Below are positions 9,499 to 18,021 of a DNA stretch of 45,346 nucleotides, piece by piece. Numbering within the stretch: the stretch's first letter is position 1; each line of letters begins with the position of its first letter. The stretch comes from Clostridiales bacterium (lineage in GTDB: Bacteria > Bacillota > Clostridia > Christensenellales > Aristaeellaceae). The stretch spans positions 1-45,346 of the forward strand of contig JAAZBU010000165.1 in the NCBI GenBank assembly GCA_012513645.1, read 5' to 3'. Position numbers and translations under genes: made by a program. The notes below the pieces were generated by a model, which did not search any database, was not told where the DNA came from, and saw nothing but the letters and a program-made list of their open reading frames with translations.

Positions 9499-10512
9499 AT
9501 GCAATTGAAAGCGAATAAAAGCCCTGTGCGCCGTGTGTGGAACTGGTTCTCCTCGCGCAACACCATCATCGCCTTTTTGCTGCTGTTCATCGCGGCAGCC
9601 ATCATGTTCTCCGACCGCAAGTTCCTGTCGTTCAACTCCGTCCACAACATCTTCCGCAAGGTGGCGCAGGATAACGGCGTGGCGGCGCTTGGCATCGCCT
9701 TTGTGATTCTGCTGGGGCAGATCGACCTGTCGGTGGGCTCCACTTTGGCGCTGTCGGGCGTGATCAGCGTGCTGGTGGCCAACATGGGCTACCCGCTGTT
9801 AGGGGCGGCCGCGGGCATTCTGGTGGGCGTGGTGGCCGGGTTTATCACAGGGCTGATGGTCGCCAAGATGAAGATATCCTCGTGGATCGCGTCGCTGGCC
9901 ATGATGCTGGCGCTGCGCTCGGTGGTGCTGCTGATCAGCAACCAGCAGCCCATTCCGCTGCAGTCCGCCATCTTCATGGACCTGGGGCAGATCAAGTGGT
10001 TCAACGTGAGCATCATGGTATACATCTACATCGCCATTTTGCTGATCAGCATGTTTATCAGCCGCCACACGCGGCTGGGCACCGGGCTGTACGCGGTGGG
10101 CGGCAACGAGGAGGCCGCGCGCATGATGGGCCTGAAGGTGGATAAGATCAAGATCCTGGCCTACGTCATCTGCGGTGCCATCTGCGCGGTGGGCGGCATC
10201 ATGATGGCGTCGCGCATGCGCTCGGCGCAGCCGCTGGCCGGCACCACGTGGGAGACCTACGCCATCGCCAGCTGCGCCCTGGGCGGCCTCAAGCTGACGG
10301 GCGGCGAGGGCAAGTTCAGCGGCGTGTTCTTCGGCAGCCTGATCATCGCCGTGTTGAACACCATGTTCAACTATTCGCCCAGCATCAACACCTGGTGGCA
10401 GAACATCCTCATGGGCGCGCTGGTGCTCATCTCGGTGGGCCTGCAGACCGACGCCATCAAGCTGCGCCTGCCCAAGGCGTCAAAACCGACAACCGCGGAG
10501 GAAAGCAAATGA
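9499..10512 (+). CDS. Sugar ABC transporter permease (RbsC-like)
   Basis: GQIDLSVGSTLALSG, GTGLYAVGGNEEAARMMGL; second permease in the operon. Confidence 0.92.
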   Translation: MQLKANKSPVRRVWNWFSSRNTIIAFLLLFIAAAIMFSDRKFLSFNSVHNIFRKVAQDNGVAALGIAFVILLGQIDLSVGSTLALSGVISVLVANMGYPLLGAAAGILVGVVAGFITGLMVAKMKISSWIASLAMMLALRSVVLLISNQQPIPLQSAIFMDLGQIKWFNVSIMVYIYIAILLISMFISRHTRLGTGLYAVGGNEEAARMMGLKVDKIKILAYVICGAICAVGGIMMASRMRSAQPLAGTTWETYAIASCALGGLKLTGGEGKFSGVFFGSLIIAVLNTMFNYSPSINTWWQNILMGALVLISVGLQTDAIKLRLPKASKPTTAEESK

Positions 10513-11111
10513 GCTATCAGGATACCTATCGCCAGCTGAGCGAGGCCATCGTGCGCGAGCACGAGGCCGTGTTTGCCAAGCTGGATATGCAGCAGCTGCG
10601 GGCCTTCATGGATGCCATCATCAAGGCGCGCAATATCTTTGTGTACGGCTCCGGGCGGGAGGGCATCTCCATGCGCAGCTTTGCCATGCGCCTGGCCCAC
10701 CTGGGCAAGCCCACCCACTGGCTGTTTGACGACACCACCCCCGGCATGCACGCGGGCGACCTGCTGATATTGTCCGACGGGCGGGGCGATGTGGGCATCC
10801 ACCGCTATTTCGTAAAGCGGGCCAAAGAGAGCGGCGCCACCATCGCCATGGTGACCGGCCTGCCCGAGGGGGCGTTGGCTAAGGCCTATGCCGATGTGGT
10901 GCTGTTTGTGCACGCCACCGTGTACCTGGATGAGGCCGCCATGGGGCCCGACGCGCCGCGCCAGCAGGATGTGGTGCCCACCGTGCAGCCCATGGGCAAC
11001 CAGTACGAGCAGCACCTCTACCTGCTGATGGACATCGTGGCCATTTTGCTGCGGGAGGACATGGGCCTGAGCTACGCAGACATGGAGACCAGGCACCGCA
11101 ACATCGAATAA
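10509..11111 (+). CDS. SIS domain sugar isomerase-like protein (6-phospho-3-hexuloisomerase-like)
   Basis: IFVYGSGREGISMRSFAMRLAHLG SIS motif; ATGA overlap with permease stop. Confidence 0.85.
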   Translation: MSYQDTYRQLSEAIVREHEAVFAKLDMQQLRAFMDAIIKARNIFVYGSGREGISMRSFAMRLAHLGKPTHWLFDDTTPGMHAGDLLILSDGRGDVGIHRYFVKRAKESGATIAMVTGLPEGALAKAYADVVLFVHATVYLDEAAMGPDAPRQQDVVPTVQPMGNQYEQHLYLLMDIVAILLREDMGLSYADMETRHRNIE

Positions 11112-11128
11112 AGGGGGCAGGAGCACCT

Positions 11129-12082
11129 ATGCCCAAAGTGATCAACAGCGTGACAGGGCCGATATCCACCCAGGCCCTGGGGCAGACGCTGACGCACGAG
11201 CATGTGGTCAGCGCCAACTGGAACATGCGCATGTGCTACGAGGAGTGGTTCAACCGCGAGGAGTTTCTGGCCTACGCGGCGGAGGACCTGCGCCGCACCA
11301 GGGAGGTGGGCGTCACCACGCTGGTGGATGTGACGCCCGTGTGCCTGGGGCGCGATACCGGCATCGTGCGGGAGGCGGCGCTGCGCAGCGGCATGCAGAT
11401 CATCTGCGCCACGGGCTTCTTTTTTACCGAGAACCAGTGGATGTACAACCGCAGCGTTGACAGCTTTTTGCACTACCTGATGCATGACATCGAGCAGGGA
11501 CTGGATGGTACCGGCGTGCTGCCCGGCCTCATCAAGATGTGCACCGACCGCCTGGGGGTGACGCCCATCAACGAGCGATTGCTGATGGCCTCGGCCATGG
11601 CGGCCGCGCGCAGCGGGCTGCCGGTGGCCACCCATGCCACCCATCTCAACGACGGCGCCCAGCGGCAGATGGACATCCTGGAGCAGCATGGCGTGCCCCT
11701 CAGCCGTGTGGTGATCGGTCACTGCGGCGACAGCAACGACCTTGATTACCTGGAGGCCATTTTGCGCCGCGGCGCGTATGTGGGGCTGGACCGCTTTGGC
11801 GATGAGGCCAAGAACTCGCTGGAGAACCGCGTCAACACCCTGATGGCGCTGTGCGAGCGGGGCTGGCTTGACAAGATCCTGATCTCCCATGACTACGTCA
11901 GCTTTGTGGATCTGGGTGCCTTTGAGTGGCGCTTTCAGCGGGAGAAGGACCCGGACGACGCGGTATACAACAGCCGCTACATCCACCGCTACGCGCTGCC
12001 GCTCCTGCGGGAGAAGGGTTTCCCCGAGGAGAGCATCACCCGCCTGCTGGTCGGCAACCCGCGGGCCTATTTTGAAGCATAA
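11129..12082 (+). CDS. Phosphotriesterase (PTE) family metal-dependent hydrolase, putative lactonase
   Basis: Metal-ligand motifs LTHEH, LIKM, VATHATH, IGHCGD, ISHDY all present. Confidence 0.88.
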   Translation: MPKVINSVTGPISTQALGQTLTHEHVVSANWNMRMCYEEWFNREEFLAYAAEDLRRTREVGVTTLVDVTPVCLGRDTGIVREAALRSGMQIICATGFFFTENQWMYNRSVDSFLHYLMHDIEQGLDGTGVLPGLIKMCTDRLGVTPINERLLMASAMAAARSGLPVATHATHLNDGAQRQMDILEQHGVPLSRVVIGHCGDSNDLDYLEAILRRGAYVGLDRFGDEAKNSLENRVNTLMALCERGWLDKILISHDYVSFVDLGAFEWRFQREKDPDDAVYNSRYIHRYALPLLREKGFPEESITRLLVGNPRAYFEA

Positions 12083-12107
12083 TATTGACAATGGAGGATA
12101 GAGCACC

Positions 12108-13142
12108 ATGAAAGCCCTCGTGATGGAACGCTACAAGGAGTTTACCTACAAGGATGTGCCCACGCCCACGCCCGGGGAGGGCGAGGTGCTGGTGCGGGTG
12201 AAGGCCTGCGCCGTGTGCGGCAGCGATGTGCACGGCATGGATGGCTCCACCGGCCGCCGCCGCCCGCCGGTCATCATGGGGCATGAGGCCTCCGGCCAGA
12301 TTGAGGCCGTAGGCAGCGGGGTGAAGGACTACAAGCCCGGCGACCGGGTGACCTTTGACTCCACCATCTACTGCAACAAGTGCGAGCGCTGCCAGGCCGG
12401 CCTGGTCAACCTGTGCGCCACGCGGCGGGTGCTGGGCGTGTCCTGCGAGGATTACCGCATGGACGGCGCCTTTGCCGAGTATGTGGTGGTGCCCGAGTAT
12501 GTGCTCTACCGCCTGCCGGACAATGTGACCTACCAGCAGGCCGCCATGGTGGAACCGCTGGCCATCGCCTACCACGCGGCCACCCGCACCCCCATCACGC
12601 CGGGCATGAGCGCGGTGGTAGTGGGCGTGGGCACCATCGGCATGCTCACCCTGCAGGTGGTGCGCAGCATGGGGGCAGAGACGCTGATCGCCGTGGATAT
12701 CGACGATGAAAAGCTCAAAACCGCGCTGGAGAACGGGGCGACCGCCGCTGTCAACAGCAAGGATGCGGACGCCGTGCAGCAGATATTGGCCCACACCAAA
12801 GACGGCGGTGGTGTGGATGTGGCGCTGGACGCCACGGGCATCAACGCCACGGTGGACCTGTGCCTGCGCTCGGTGGCGCTCAACGGCAAAGTGGTGCTGA
12901 TCGGCAACCTGGCGCCCAAGACGGATTTCCCCTTGCAGTGGGTGGTCACCCGGCAGCTGAGCCTGTTTGGCAGCTGCGCCTCGGCGGGCGAATACGGCGA
13001 GTGCCTGCGGCTGATCGCCGAGGGCAAGGTGGATGTGGACGCCCTGATCTCCAAGGCCGTGCCCATGAAGGACGGGCACGAGTGGCTCAACCGCATCTAC
13101 AATCGGGAGGAAGGGCTGAACAAGATCGTTTTGTTGCCCTGA
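12108..13142 (+). CDS. Zinc-dependent medium-chain alcohol/polyol dehydrogenase
   Basis: CAVCGSDVHGMDG, GHEASGQIEAVG, structural zinc CNKCERCQAGLVNLC, VGVGTIGMLTLQ. Confidence 0.92.
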   Translation: MKALVMERYKEFTYKDVPTPTPGEGEVLVRVKACAVCGSDVHGMDGSTGRRRPPVIMGHEASGQIEAVGSGVKDYKPGDRVTFDSTIYCNKCERCQAGLVNLCATRRVLGVSCEDYRMDGAFAEYVVVPEYVLYRLPDNVTYQQAAMVEPLAIAYHAATRTPITPGMSAVVVGVGTIGMLTLQVVRSMGAETLIAVDIDDEKLKTALENGATAAVNSKDADAVQQILAHTKDGGGVDVALDATGINATVDLCLRSVALNGKVVLIGNLAPKTDFPLQWVVTRQLSLFGSCASAGEYGECLRLIAEGKVDVDALISKAVPMKDGHEWLNRIYNREEGLNKIVLLP

Positions 13143-13162
13143 GCGACTTGAAAGGAACGGAC

Positions 13163-14284
13163 ATGCGCAAGATCAAGACAGGCGTGGTGGGCTGCGGCAA
13201 GGTAGGCCACTTTCACGCCCAGTGCTTTCAGAAGCTGAAAAACAGCGAGTTTGTGGGCGCGGTGGGCACGCGGCCCGGCCGCGGCGCTGCCTTTGGCAGC
13301 GAGTACGGCGTGCCCGGCTTTGACACCTTAAAGGAACTGGTGGAGCAAACCGGCGTAGAGGCCGTGAGCATCTGCACCCCCCACCCCAACCACGCGCAGT
13401 ACGCGGTGGAGGCGGCGGAGCTGGGCCTGCACATCGCGGTGGAAAAGCCGCTGGCATCCTCGCTTGCAGACAGCGATGCCATCATCCGCGCGGCCAACAA
13501 GGCCGGCATCACCGGTACCACCATCTGCCAGCGGCGCTTCTACCGCCCGGCCATGCGGGTCAAGCAGGCCATCGACGACGGCAAGATCGGCCGGCCCATT
13601 CTGGGCACGGTGAACATGCTGGGCTGGCGCAGCATGGAGTACTACCGCTCCGACCCCTGGCGCGGCACCTGGGCCGGCGAGGGCGGCGGCGTGCTGGTCA
13701 ACCAGGCGCCCCACCAGCTGGACCTGCTGCTGTGGTACATGGGCGAGATTGAGGAGGTGTTCGGCGTATGGGACACGCTGAACCACCCCGAGCTGGAGGT
13801 GGATGACACCGCCATCGCCGTCATCCGCTTCAAGAGCGGCGCGCTGGGCAACATCGTGGTGAGCAACTCGCAAAACCCGGCCCTGTTTGGCAATGTGCGG
13901 GTGCACGGCAGCAATGGCGCCAGCGTGGGCGTGCAGACCGACGGCGGGGCCATGTTCATCGCCGGGGTGTCGGGCATCGCCGAGCCGCCTGTCAACGACC
14001 TGTGGACCGTGCCCGGCGAGGAGGACCTGCTGCCCCGCTTCAAGCAGGAGGACAGCGACTTCTTCAACTCCGTGGACAGCACGGATTACTTCCACCGCGA
14101 GCAGCTCAATGACTTCCTGCAGGCCATCGAGCAGCGGCGCAGCCCGCTGATCACCCTGGAGGATGGCCGCCGCACGGTGGAGCTGTTCACGGCCATCTAC
14201 CGCTCCACGCGGGACCGGGCCATCATCCGCTTCCCGCTGACGGCCGAGCCCCAGGGCTTTGACGGCCGGGGGGATGGCAGGTGA
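13163..14284 (+). CDS. Gfo/Idh/MocA family oxidoreductase
   Basis: TGVVGCGKVGHFHA N-terminal Rossmann motif, HIAVEKPLA, GEGGGVLVNQAPHQLDLLLWYMG. Confidence 0.93.
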   Translation: MRKIKTGVVGCGKVGHFHAQCFQKLKNSEFVGAVGTRPGRGAAFGSEYGVPGFDTLKELVEQTGVEAVSICTPHPNHAQYAVEAAELGLHIAVEKPLASSLADSDAIIRAANKAGITGTTICQRRFYRPAMRVKQAIDDGKIGRPILGTVNMLGWRSMEYYRSDPWRGTWAGEGGGVLVNQAPHQLDLLLWYMGEIEEVFGVWDTLNHPELEVDDTAIAVIRFKSGALGNIVVSNSQNPALFGNVRVHGSNGASVGVQTDGGAMFIAGVSGIAEPPVNDLWTVPGEEDLLPRFKQEDSDFFNSVDSTDYFHREQLNDFLQAIEQRRSPLITLEDGRRTVELFTAIYRSTRDRAIIRFPLTAEPQGFDGRGDGR

Positions 14285-14973
14285 GCCAAGCTCTGATCGA
14301 GCAAAGGCTGGTAGCCCTCCGCGATGAGGGCTACCGCGCGTTTAACAGCAAATTAATCCCCACGGTGGACCCGGGGCGCGTCATCGGCATCCGGGTGCCT
14401 GCGCTGCGGCAGCTGGCCCGGGAACTCAAGCGCGATGAACCCGCTGCCTGCCGGGCATTTCTGGACACCCTGCCCCACCGCTACCATGAGGAGGACAACC
14501 TGCACGGCTTTTTGATCGAGCTGGAGCCGGACTTTGCCCGCGCCCTGCGGCTGACGGAAGCCTTCTTGCCCCATGTGGACAACTGGGCCACCTGCGACCT
14601 GTTTTCCCCCAAGGTGTTCAAAAAGCACCCGGAGGAAATGCTGGCCACCGCCCGCCGGTGGGTTGACAGCGAGCAGCCCTACACCCGGCGCTACGGCATC
14701 GGCCTGCTGCTGAGCAACTACCTGGACGCGCGGTTCAGGCCCGAATTGTTAGAGCTGGTGGCCGATGTGCGCAGCGAGCACTACTATGTGCGCATGATGG
14801 TGGCCTGGTACTTTGCCACCGCGCTGGCCAAACAGCACGAAGCCGCCCTGCCCTATATAGTGGGCCGGCGGCTGGAGCGATGGACCCACAACAAGGCCAT
14901 CCAGAAGGCCATCGAGAGCAGGCGCATCACCGACGAGCAAAAGGCGATGCTGCGGACGCTGAAGGCTACATAA
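14281..14973 (+). CDS. DNA alkylation repair protein (AlkD-like HEAT-repeat family)
   Basis: GVRVPALRQLAREL-like start, EEDNLHGFLI, VDNWATCDLF, RRYGIGLLL; GTG start overlaps upstream stop. Confidence 0.85.
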   Translation: MSQALIEQRLVALRDEGYRAFNSKLIPTVDPGRVIGIRVPALRQLARELKRDEPAACRAFLDTLPHRYHEEDNLHGFLIELEPDFARALRLTEAFLPHVDNWATCDLFSPKVFKKHPEEMLATARRWVDSEQPYTRRYGIGLLLSNYLDARFRPELLELVADVRSEHYYVRMMVAWYFATALAKQHEAALPYIVGRRLERWTHNKAIQKAIESRRITDEQKAMLRTLKAT

Positions 14974-14975
14974 TG

Positions 14976-15275
14976 CTATAGCAGTTCTGATTCAACCCCA
15001 TACAGCTCCGCCTCGGTCACGCTCTGTGCCAGGCGGAGCACGCTTTCCTGGATGCTGTCGGCCTGCGCCTGGCCAAAGGCCAGCGCCGCGATGGTGATAT
15101 CAAACAGCGTATGGCTATCCTGATGGCCGGACTCCACCGCCGACAGGTTGAAAGCGGCGCGCAGGCGGCTGAGAATGCGCTTTACCTCGCTGCGCTTGTC
15201 CTTGAGGCTGCGGCACCAGGGTGCGCGAAAGCTCATGGTGATGATCAGCGCCGATACGCGGGTTTCGTCCATCAT
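14976..15275 (-). CDS. DUF503 (YlxP-like) family protein
   Basis: LKDKRSEVKRILSRLRAAFNLSAVESGHQD motif; start trimmed because the upstream part of the ORF is terminator sequence. Confidence 0.8.
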   Translation of the reverse strand: MMDETRVSALIITMSFRAPWCRSLKDKRSEVKRILSRLRAAFNLSAVESGHQDSHTLFDITIAALAFGQAQADSIQESVLRLAQSVTEAELYGVESELL

Positions 15276-15287
15276 TTCCTCCGAAAA

Positions 15288-15318
15288 AATGCCCCGAGGC
15301 ATGATGCCGCGGGGCAAA
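15288..15318 (-). terminator. Rho-independent terminator following the helical protein gene
   Basis: gccccgaggc atgat gccgcggggc hairpin flanked by T-run on the minus strand. Confidence 0.65.
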
Positions 15319-15332
15319 AAATCAATGCAGGA

Positions 15333-16070
15333 TCAATACTCGGGCGGTACCTGCTGGCGCAGGTGTTCGTTGATATCCTCTGTCTGCAGCTTGTTGATGT
15401 TGTCTTCGTCAGAGGGGGCCGTGGGCGAGGCCTTGCTCTCGTCTGCCGGGGCCTGGGCTACCTTCTCGGCCTCGGTCTTGGGCGGGTTGGTTGAATCGTA
15501 CACGATGTTGCCGTCGCCCATCTCGCCTTCCTCGTCGATGCCGTTGTCGGCTTCACGCTTTTCCTTGGCCTCGGCCTCATGCTCCAGCGCGCGCACGCGG
15601 TGCAGCAGCTTGTCAAAGCGATCCTTGCCGGCCTTCAGTTCCTGGCTGAGGTTGCCCGCTAACTCGTGAAACTCCTCCTTGCCCATGGACACGGCGTCCG
15701 CCAGGGTGGAGGCGCCCTTTTCGGCGGTGGCGCGCAGGCCGCTGAGCGCGCTGTGCAGCGCACTCTTTGCCTCGTCGGGCGTGGTGTATTGCTTGACCTC
15801 GGGGTCGTCCACGGCGTCCTTCACCTTTTCGTAGGTGTTGACGCTGAAATCCTTCACCTGGGTGAACACGTCACCGCTCTTTTCCTTGATGACGTTAAAG
15901 GTGTCCTCGCCTTTTTTGGCAAACTTGTCAAGGTTTTCCTTGGTGGCCACTTCACCGATTGCATCCGCCACCTTTTCCACCGCGCTGGAGAGCGCGCCGA
16001 TGGTGGCCATGGCTGCCTTCTTCAGGGGATTGTCCTGATTCTGGTTGGTTTTGTTTTCCTGTCCGTCCAT
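15333..16070 (-). CDS. Hypothetical amphipathic-helix-rich (LEA/apolipoprotein-like) protein
   Basis: Lys/Ala/Glu-rich helical repeats (KEKSGDVFTQVKDFSVNTYEKVKDAV), no signal peptide, acidic tail. Confidence 0.7.
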   Translation of the reverse strand: MDGQENKTNQNQDNPLKKAAMATIGALSSAVEKVADAIGEVATKENLDKFAKKGEDTFNVIKEKSGDVFTQVKDFSVNTYEKVKDAVDDPEVKQYTTPDEAKSALHSALSGLRATAEKGASTLADAVSMGKEEFHELAGNLSQELKAGKDRFDKLLHRVRALEHEAEAKEKREADNGIDEEGEMGDGNIVYDSTNPPKTEAEKVAQAPADESKASPTAPSDEDNINKLQTEDINEHLRQQVPPEY

Positions 16071-16186
16071 GTAATCACCCTCCTTCGGTTTGATAGATTA
16101 TAACCAATCGGCAGGCCTGTTAAACCAAGGCGCCGGTTGTCAAAGGCGCATCAAGGGGCTATAATGGGCGCATTGCGGAGGTCGGC

Positions 16187-16444
16187 ATGACGGAAGAAAT
16201 CAGGCTGCAAGACGTGGTGGAGATGCGCAAGCCGCATCCCTGCGGCTCAAAGGAGTGGACGGTCACCCGCATCGGGGCGGATATCAAGCTGCGCTGCCTC
16301 AAGTGCGGCCGCGTGGTGATGCTCGACCGGGTGGATTTTTTGCGCCGCCGCAAGAGAGTGCTGTTGCAGGGGCCTGATGCGCCCGAGGTGAGCCTGGGCC
16401 TGAGCCCCCGGCCGGCAGATGAAGGAGAACAGTCAGACACATGA
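16187..16444 (+). CDS. DUF951 family protein
   Basis: DVVEMRKPHPCGSKEWTVTRIGADIKLRCLKCGRVVML. Confidence 0.88.
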   Translation: MTEEIRLQDVVEMRKPHPCGSKEWTVTRIGADIKLRCLKCGRVVMLDRVDFLRRRKRVLLQGPDAPEVSLGLSPRPADEGEQSDT

Positions 16445-17148
16445 GCGAACAAAATAACAACGGCAAGCCGGAGGAACAGCAGAACACCGCCCCCAAGCCC
16501 GACGAGGCAACCCCGGCCGGCGAACCCGCTGCCCAGGGCAAGGGCAAAAAACCCAAGAAAGAGAAGAAAAAGAAGACCGTGGGGCAAGAGATCCTCAGCT
16601 GGGTGTTGACGCTGGTGGCCGCGGTGGTCATCGCCGGCCTGGTGCGCGCGCTGCTCATTGAGCCGGTGCGCGTGCAGGGCGGCAGCATGGATACCACGCT
16701 GGTTAACGGCGAGGTGATGCTGGTGACCAAGCCCGAGGTGCTGCTGGGCCGCCTGCAGCGGGGCGACGTAATCATCTGCCGCTACCCCGGCCGCAGCAAG
16801 ACCAACACCATGCGCCTGGGCGCGCCGCTGGACATGAGCCTGACCAGCCACACGCTGTTTGTCAAACGCCTGATGGGCCTGCCGGGTGACACCATCGAGG
16901 TGCGTGACGGCCATGTATACCTGGACGGCCAGATGCTGGACGAGCCCTACATCGACAATGATAAGTGGGGCGGCCGGCCCTTTGGCCCCTACACGCTGGG
17001 CGACAATGAATACTTCGTCATCGGGGACAACCGGGCCAGCAGCCACGACAGCCGCTACCCCGAGGTGGGCCCCATCACCGGGGACATGATCGTGGGGCAT
17101 CCCAAGTTAGTGGTGCTGCCGCTCAACCGCATCAGGACCATCAAATGA
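16441..17148 (+). CDS. lepB: Signal peptidase I (with charged N-terminal extension)
   Basis: Ser motif GGSMDTTL, Lys motif FVKRLMGLPGDTIEV, GDNRASSHDSR. Confidence 0.93.
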   Translation: MSEQNNNGKPEEQQNTAPKPDEATPAGEPAAQGKGKKPKKEKKKKTVGQEILSWVLTLVAAVVIAGLVRALLIEPVRVQGGSMDTTLVNGEVMLVTKPEVLLGRLQRGDVIICRYPGRSKTNTMRLGAPLDMSLTSHTLFVKRLMGLPGDTIEVRDGHVYLDGQMLDEPYIDNDKWGGRPFGPYTLGDNEYFVIGDNRASSHDSRYPEVGPITGDMIVGHPKLVVLPLNRIRTIK

Positions 17149-17738
17149 CCGGCAAGCCGCGCAAGGGCTGGAAGGCCGGGCTATTCAGCTGGCTGCGCTC
17201 CTTCGCGGGGGCGGGGCTGGCGGCGCTGCTGGTGACCACGCTGCTGGCCTTGCCCATCCGCGTGCAGGGCGGCAGCATGGATGGCACCCTGCGCGACGGC
17301 GATATGCTGCTGGTCACCAGGCCGCAGGCGCTGTTAGGCAGCTTTCAGCGCGGCGACGTGGTGATCTGCGAATACCCCGGCCGCAGCCGGACGACCAGCC
17401 TGCGCCTGGGCGCGCAGCTGGACATGGGCCTCACCAGCCACACGCTGTTTGTCAAGCGGCTGATGGGCCTGCCGGGCGACACCATCGAGGTGCGCGGCGG
17501 CCATGTGTACCTGGACGGGCAGCTGGTGGACGAGCCCTATATCGACAGCGACAAATGGGGCGGCCGCGCCTACGGCCCCCATACGCTGGGCGAGGATGAG
17601 TACTTTGTCATCGGCGACAACCGGGCCAGCAGCCACGACAGCCGCTACCCCGAGGTGGGCCCCATCAGCGGCGACATGATCGTGGGGCACCCGAAGCTCG
17701 TGCTGTTTCCCCTCAACCGGATCGGGGCGGTTTACTGA
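17145..17738 (+). CDS. lepB: Signal peptidase I (second tandem copy)
   Basis: GGSMDGTL, FVKRLMGLPGDTIEV, GDNRASSHDSR; very similar to upstream copy. Confidence 0.93.
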   Translation: MTGKPRKGWKAGLFSWLRSFAGAGLAALLVTTLLALPIRVQGGSMDGTLRDGDMLLVTRPQALLGSFQRGDVVICEYPGRSRTTSLRLGAQLDMGLTSHTLFVKRLMGLPGDTIEVRGGHVYLDGQLVDEPYIDSDKWGGRAYGPHTLGEDEYFVIGDNRASSHDSRYPEVGPISGDMIVGHPKLVLFPLNRIGAVY

Positions 17739-17778
17739 TTTTCAGCGGTTGTCTCTCTATCACCAATTTAAGGGAGGT

Positions 17779-17941
17779 GTCGGAGGGCTTGTCCTCCGAC
17801 TGCAATCCGCGCCAGCGACAAGCGTGGTGGCGCGGCAGGCCTTGCGTAAGCAAGGGTTTCCTTGCCCTCCGCCGCCCGGGAACGAAGTGAGAGGCGGAGG
17901 GCCAAAGGCCTAACCATCAAAAAACCGCAGTTTTTTGATGG
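17779..17941. other. Multi-hairpin intergenic element (candidate structured RNA or repeat)
   Basis: Perfect inverted repeats at 17779-17800 (8 bp), 17807-17835 (8 bp), 17840-17855 or 17850-17865 (6 bp, alternatives), 17864-17902 (10 bp), 17914-17941 (11 bp). Confidence 0.7.
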
Positions 17942-17948
17942 CGTGAAC

Positions 17949-17977
17949 GGAATCCTCTGCCGGAGGGTTCCTTTTTT
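17949..17977 (+). terminator. Rho-independent terminator
   Basis: ggaatcctc tgccg gagggttcc followed by TTTTTT. Confidence 0.8.
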
Positions 17978-18021
17978 ACACCATCCTGCCTTTATGATAC
18001 AATACGCCTGAGGTGATTTGC

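Noticed and set aside
8314-9645. 443-aa minus-strand ORF rich in His/Asp
   Set aside because: Antisense shadow of the RbsA/RbsC-like genes
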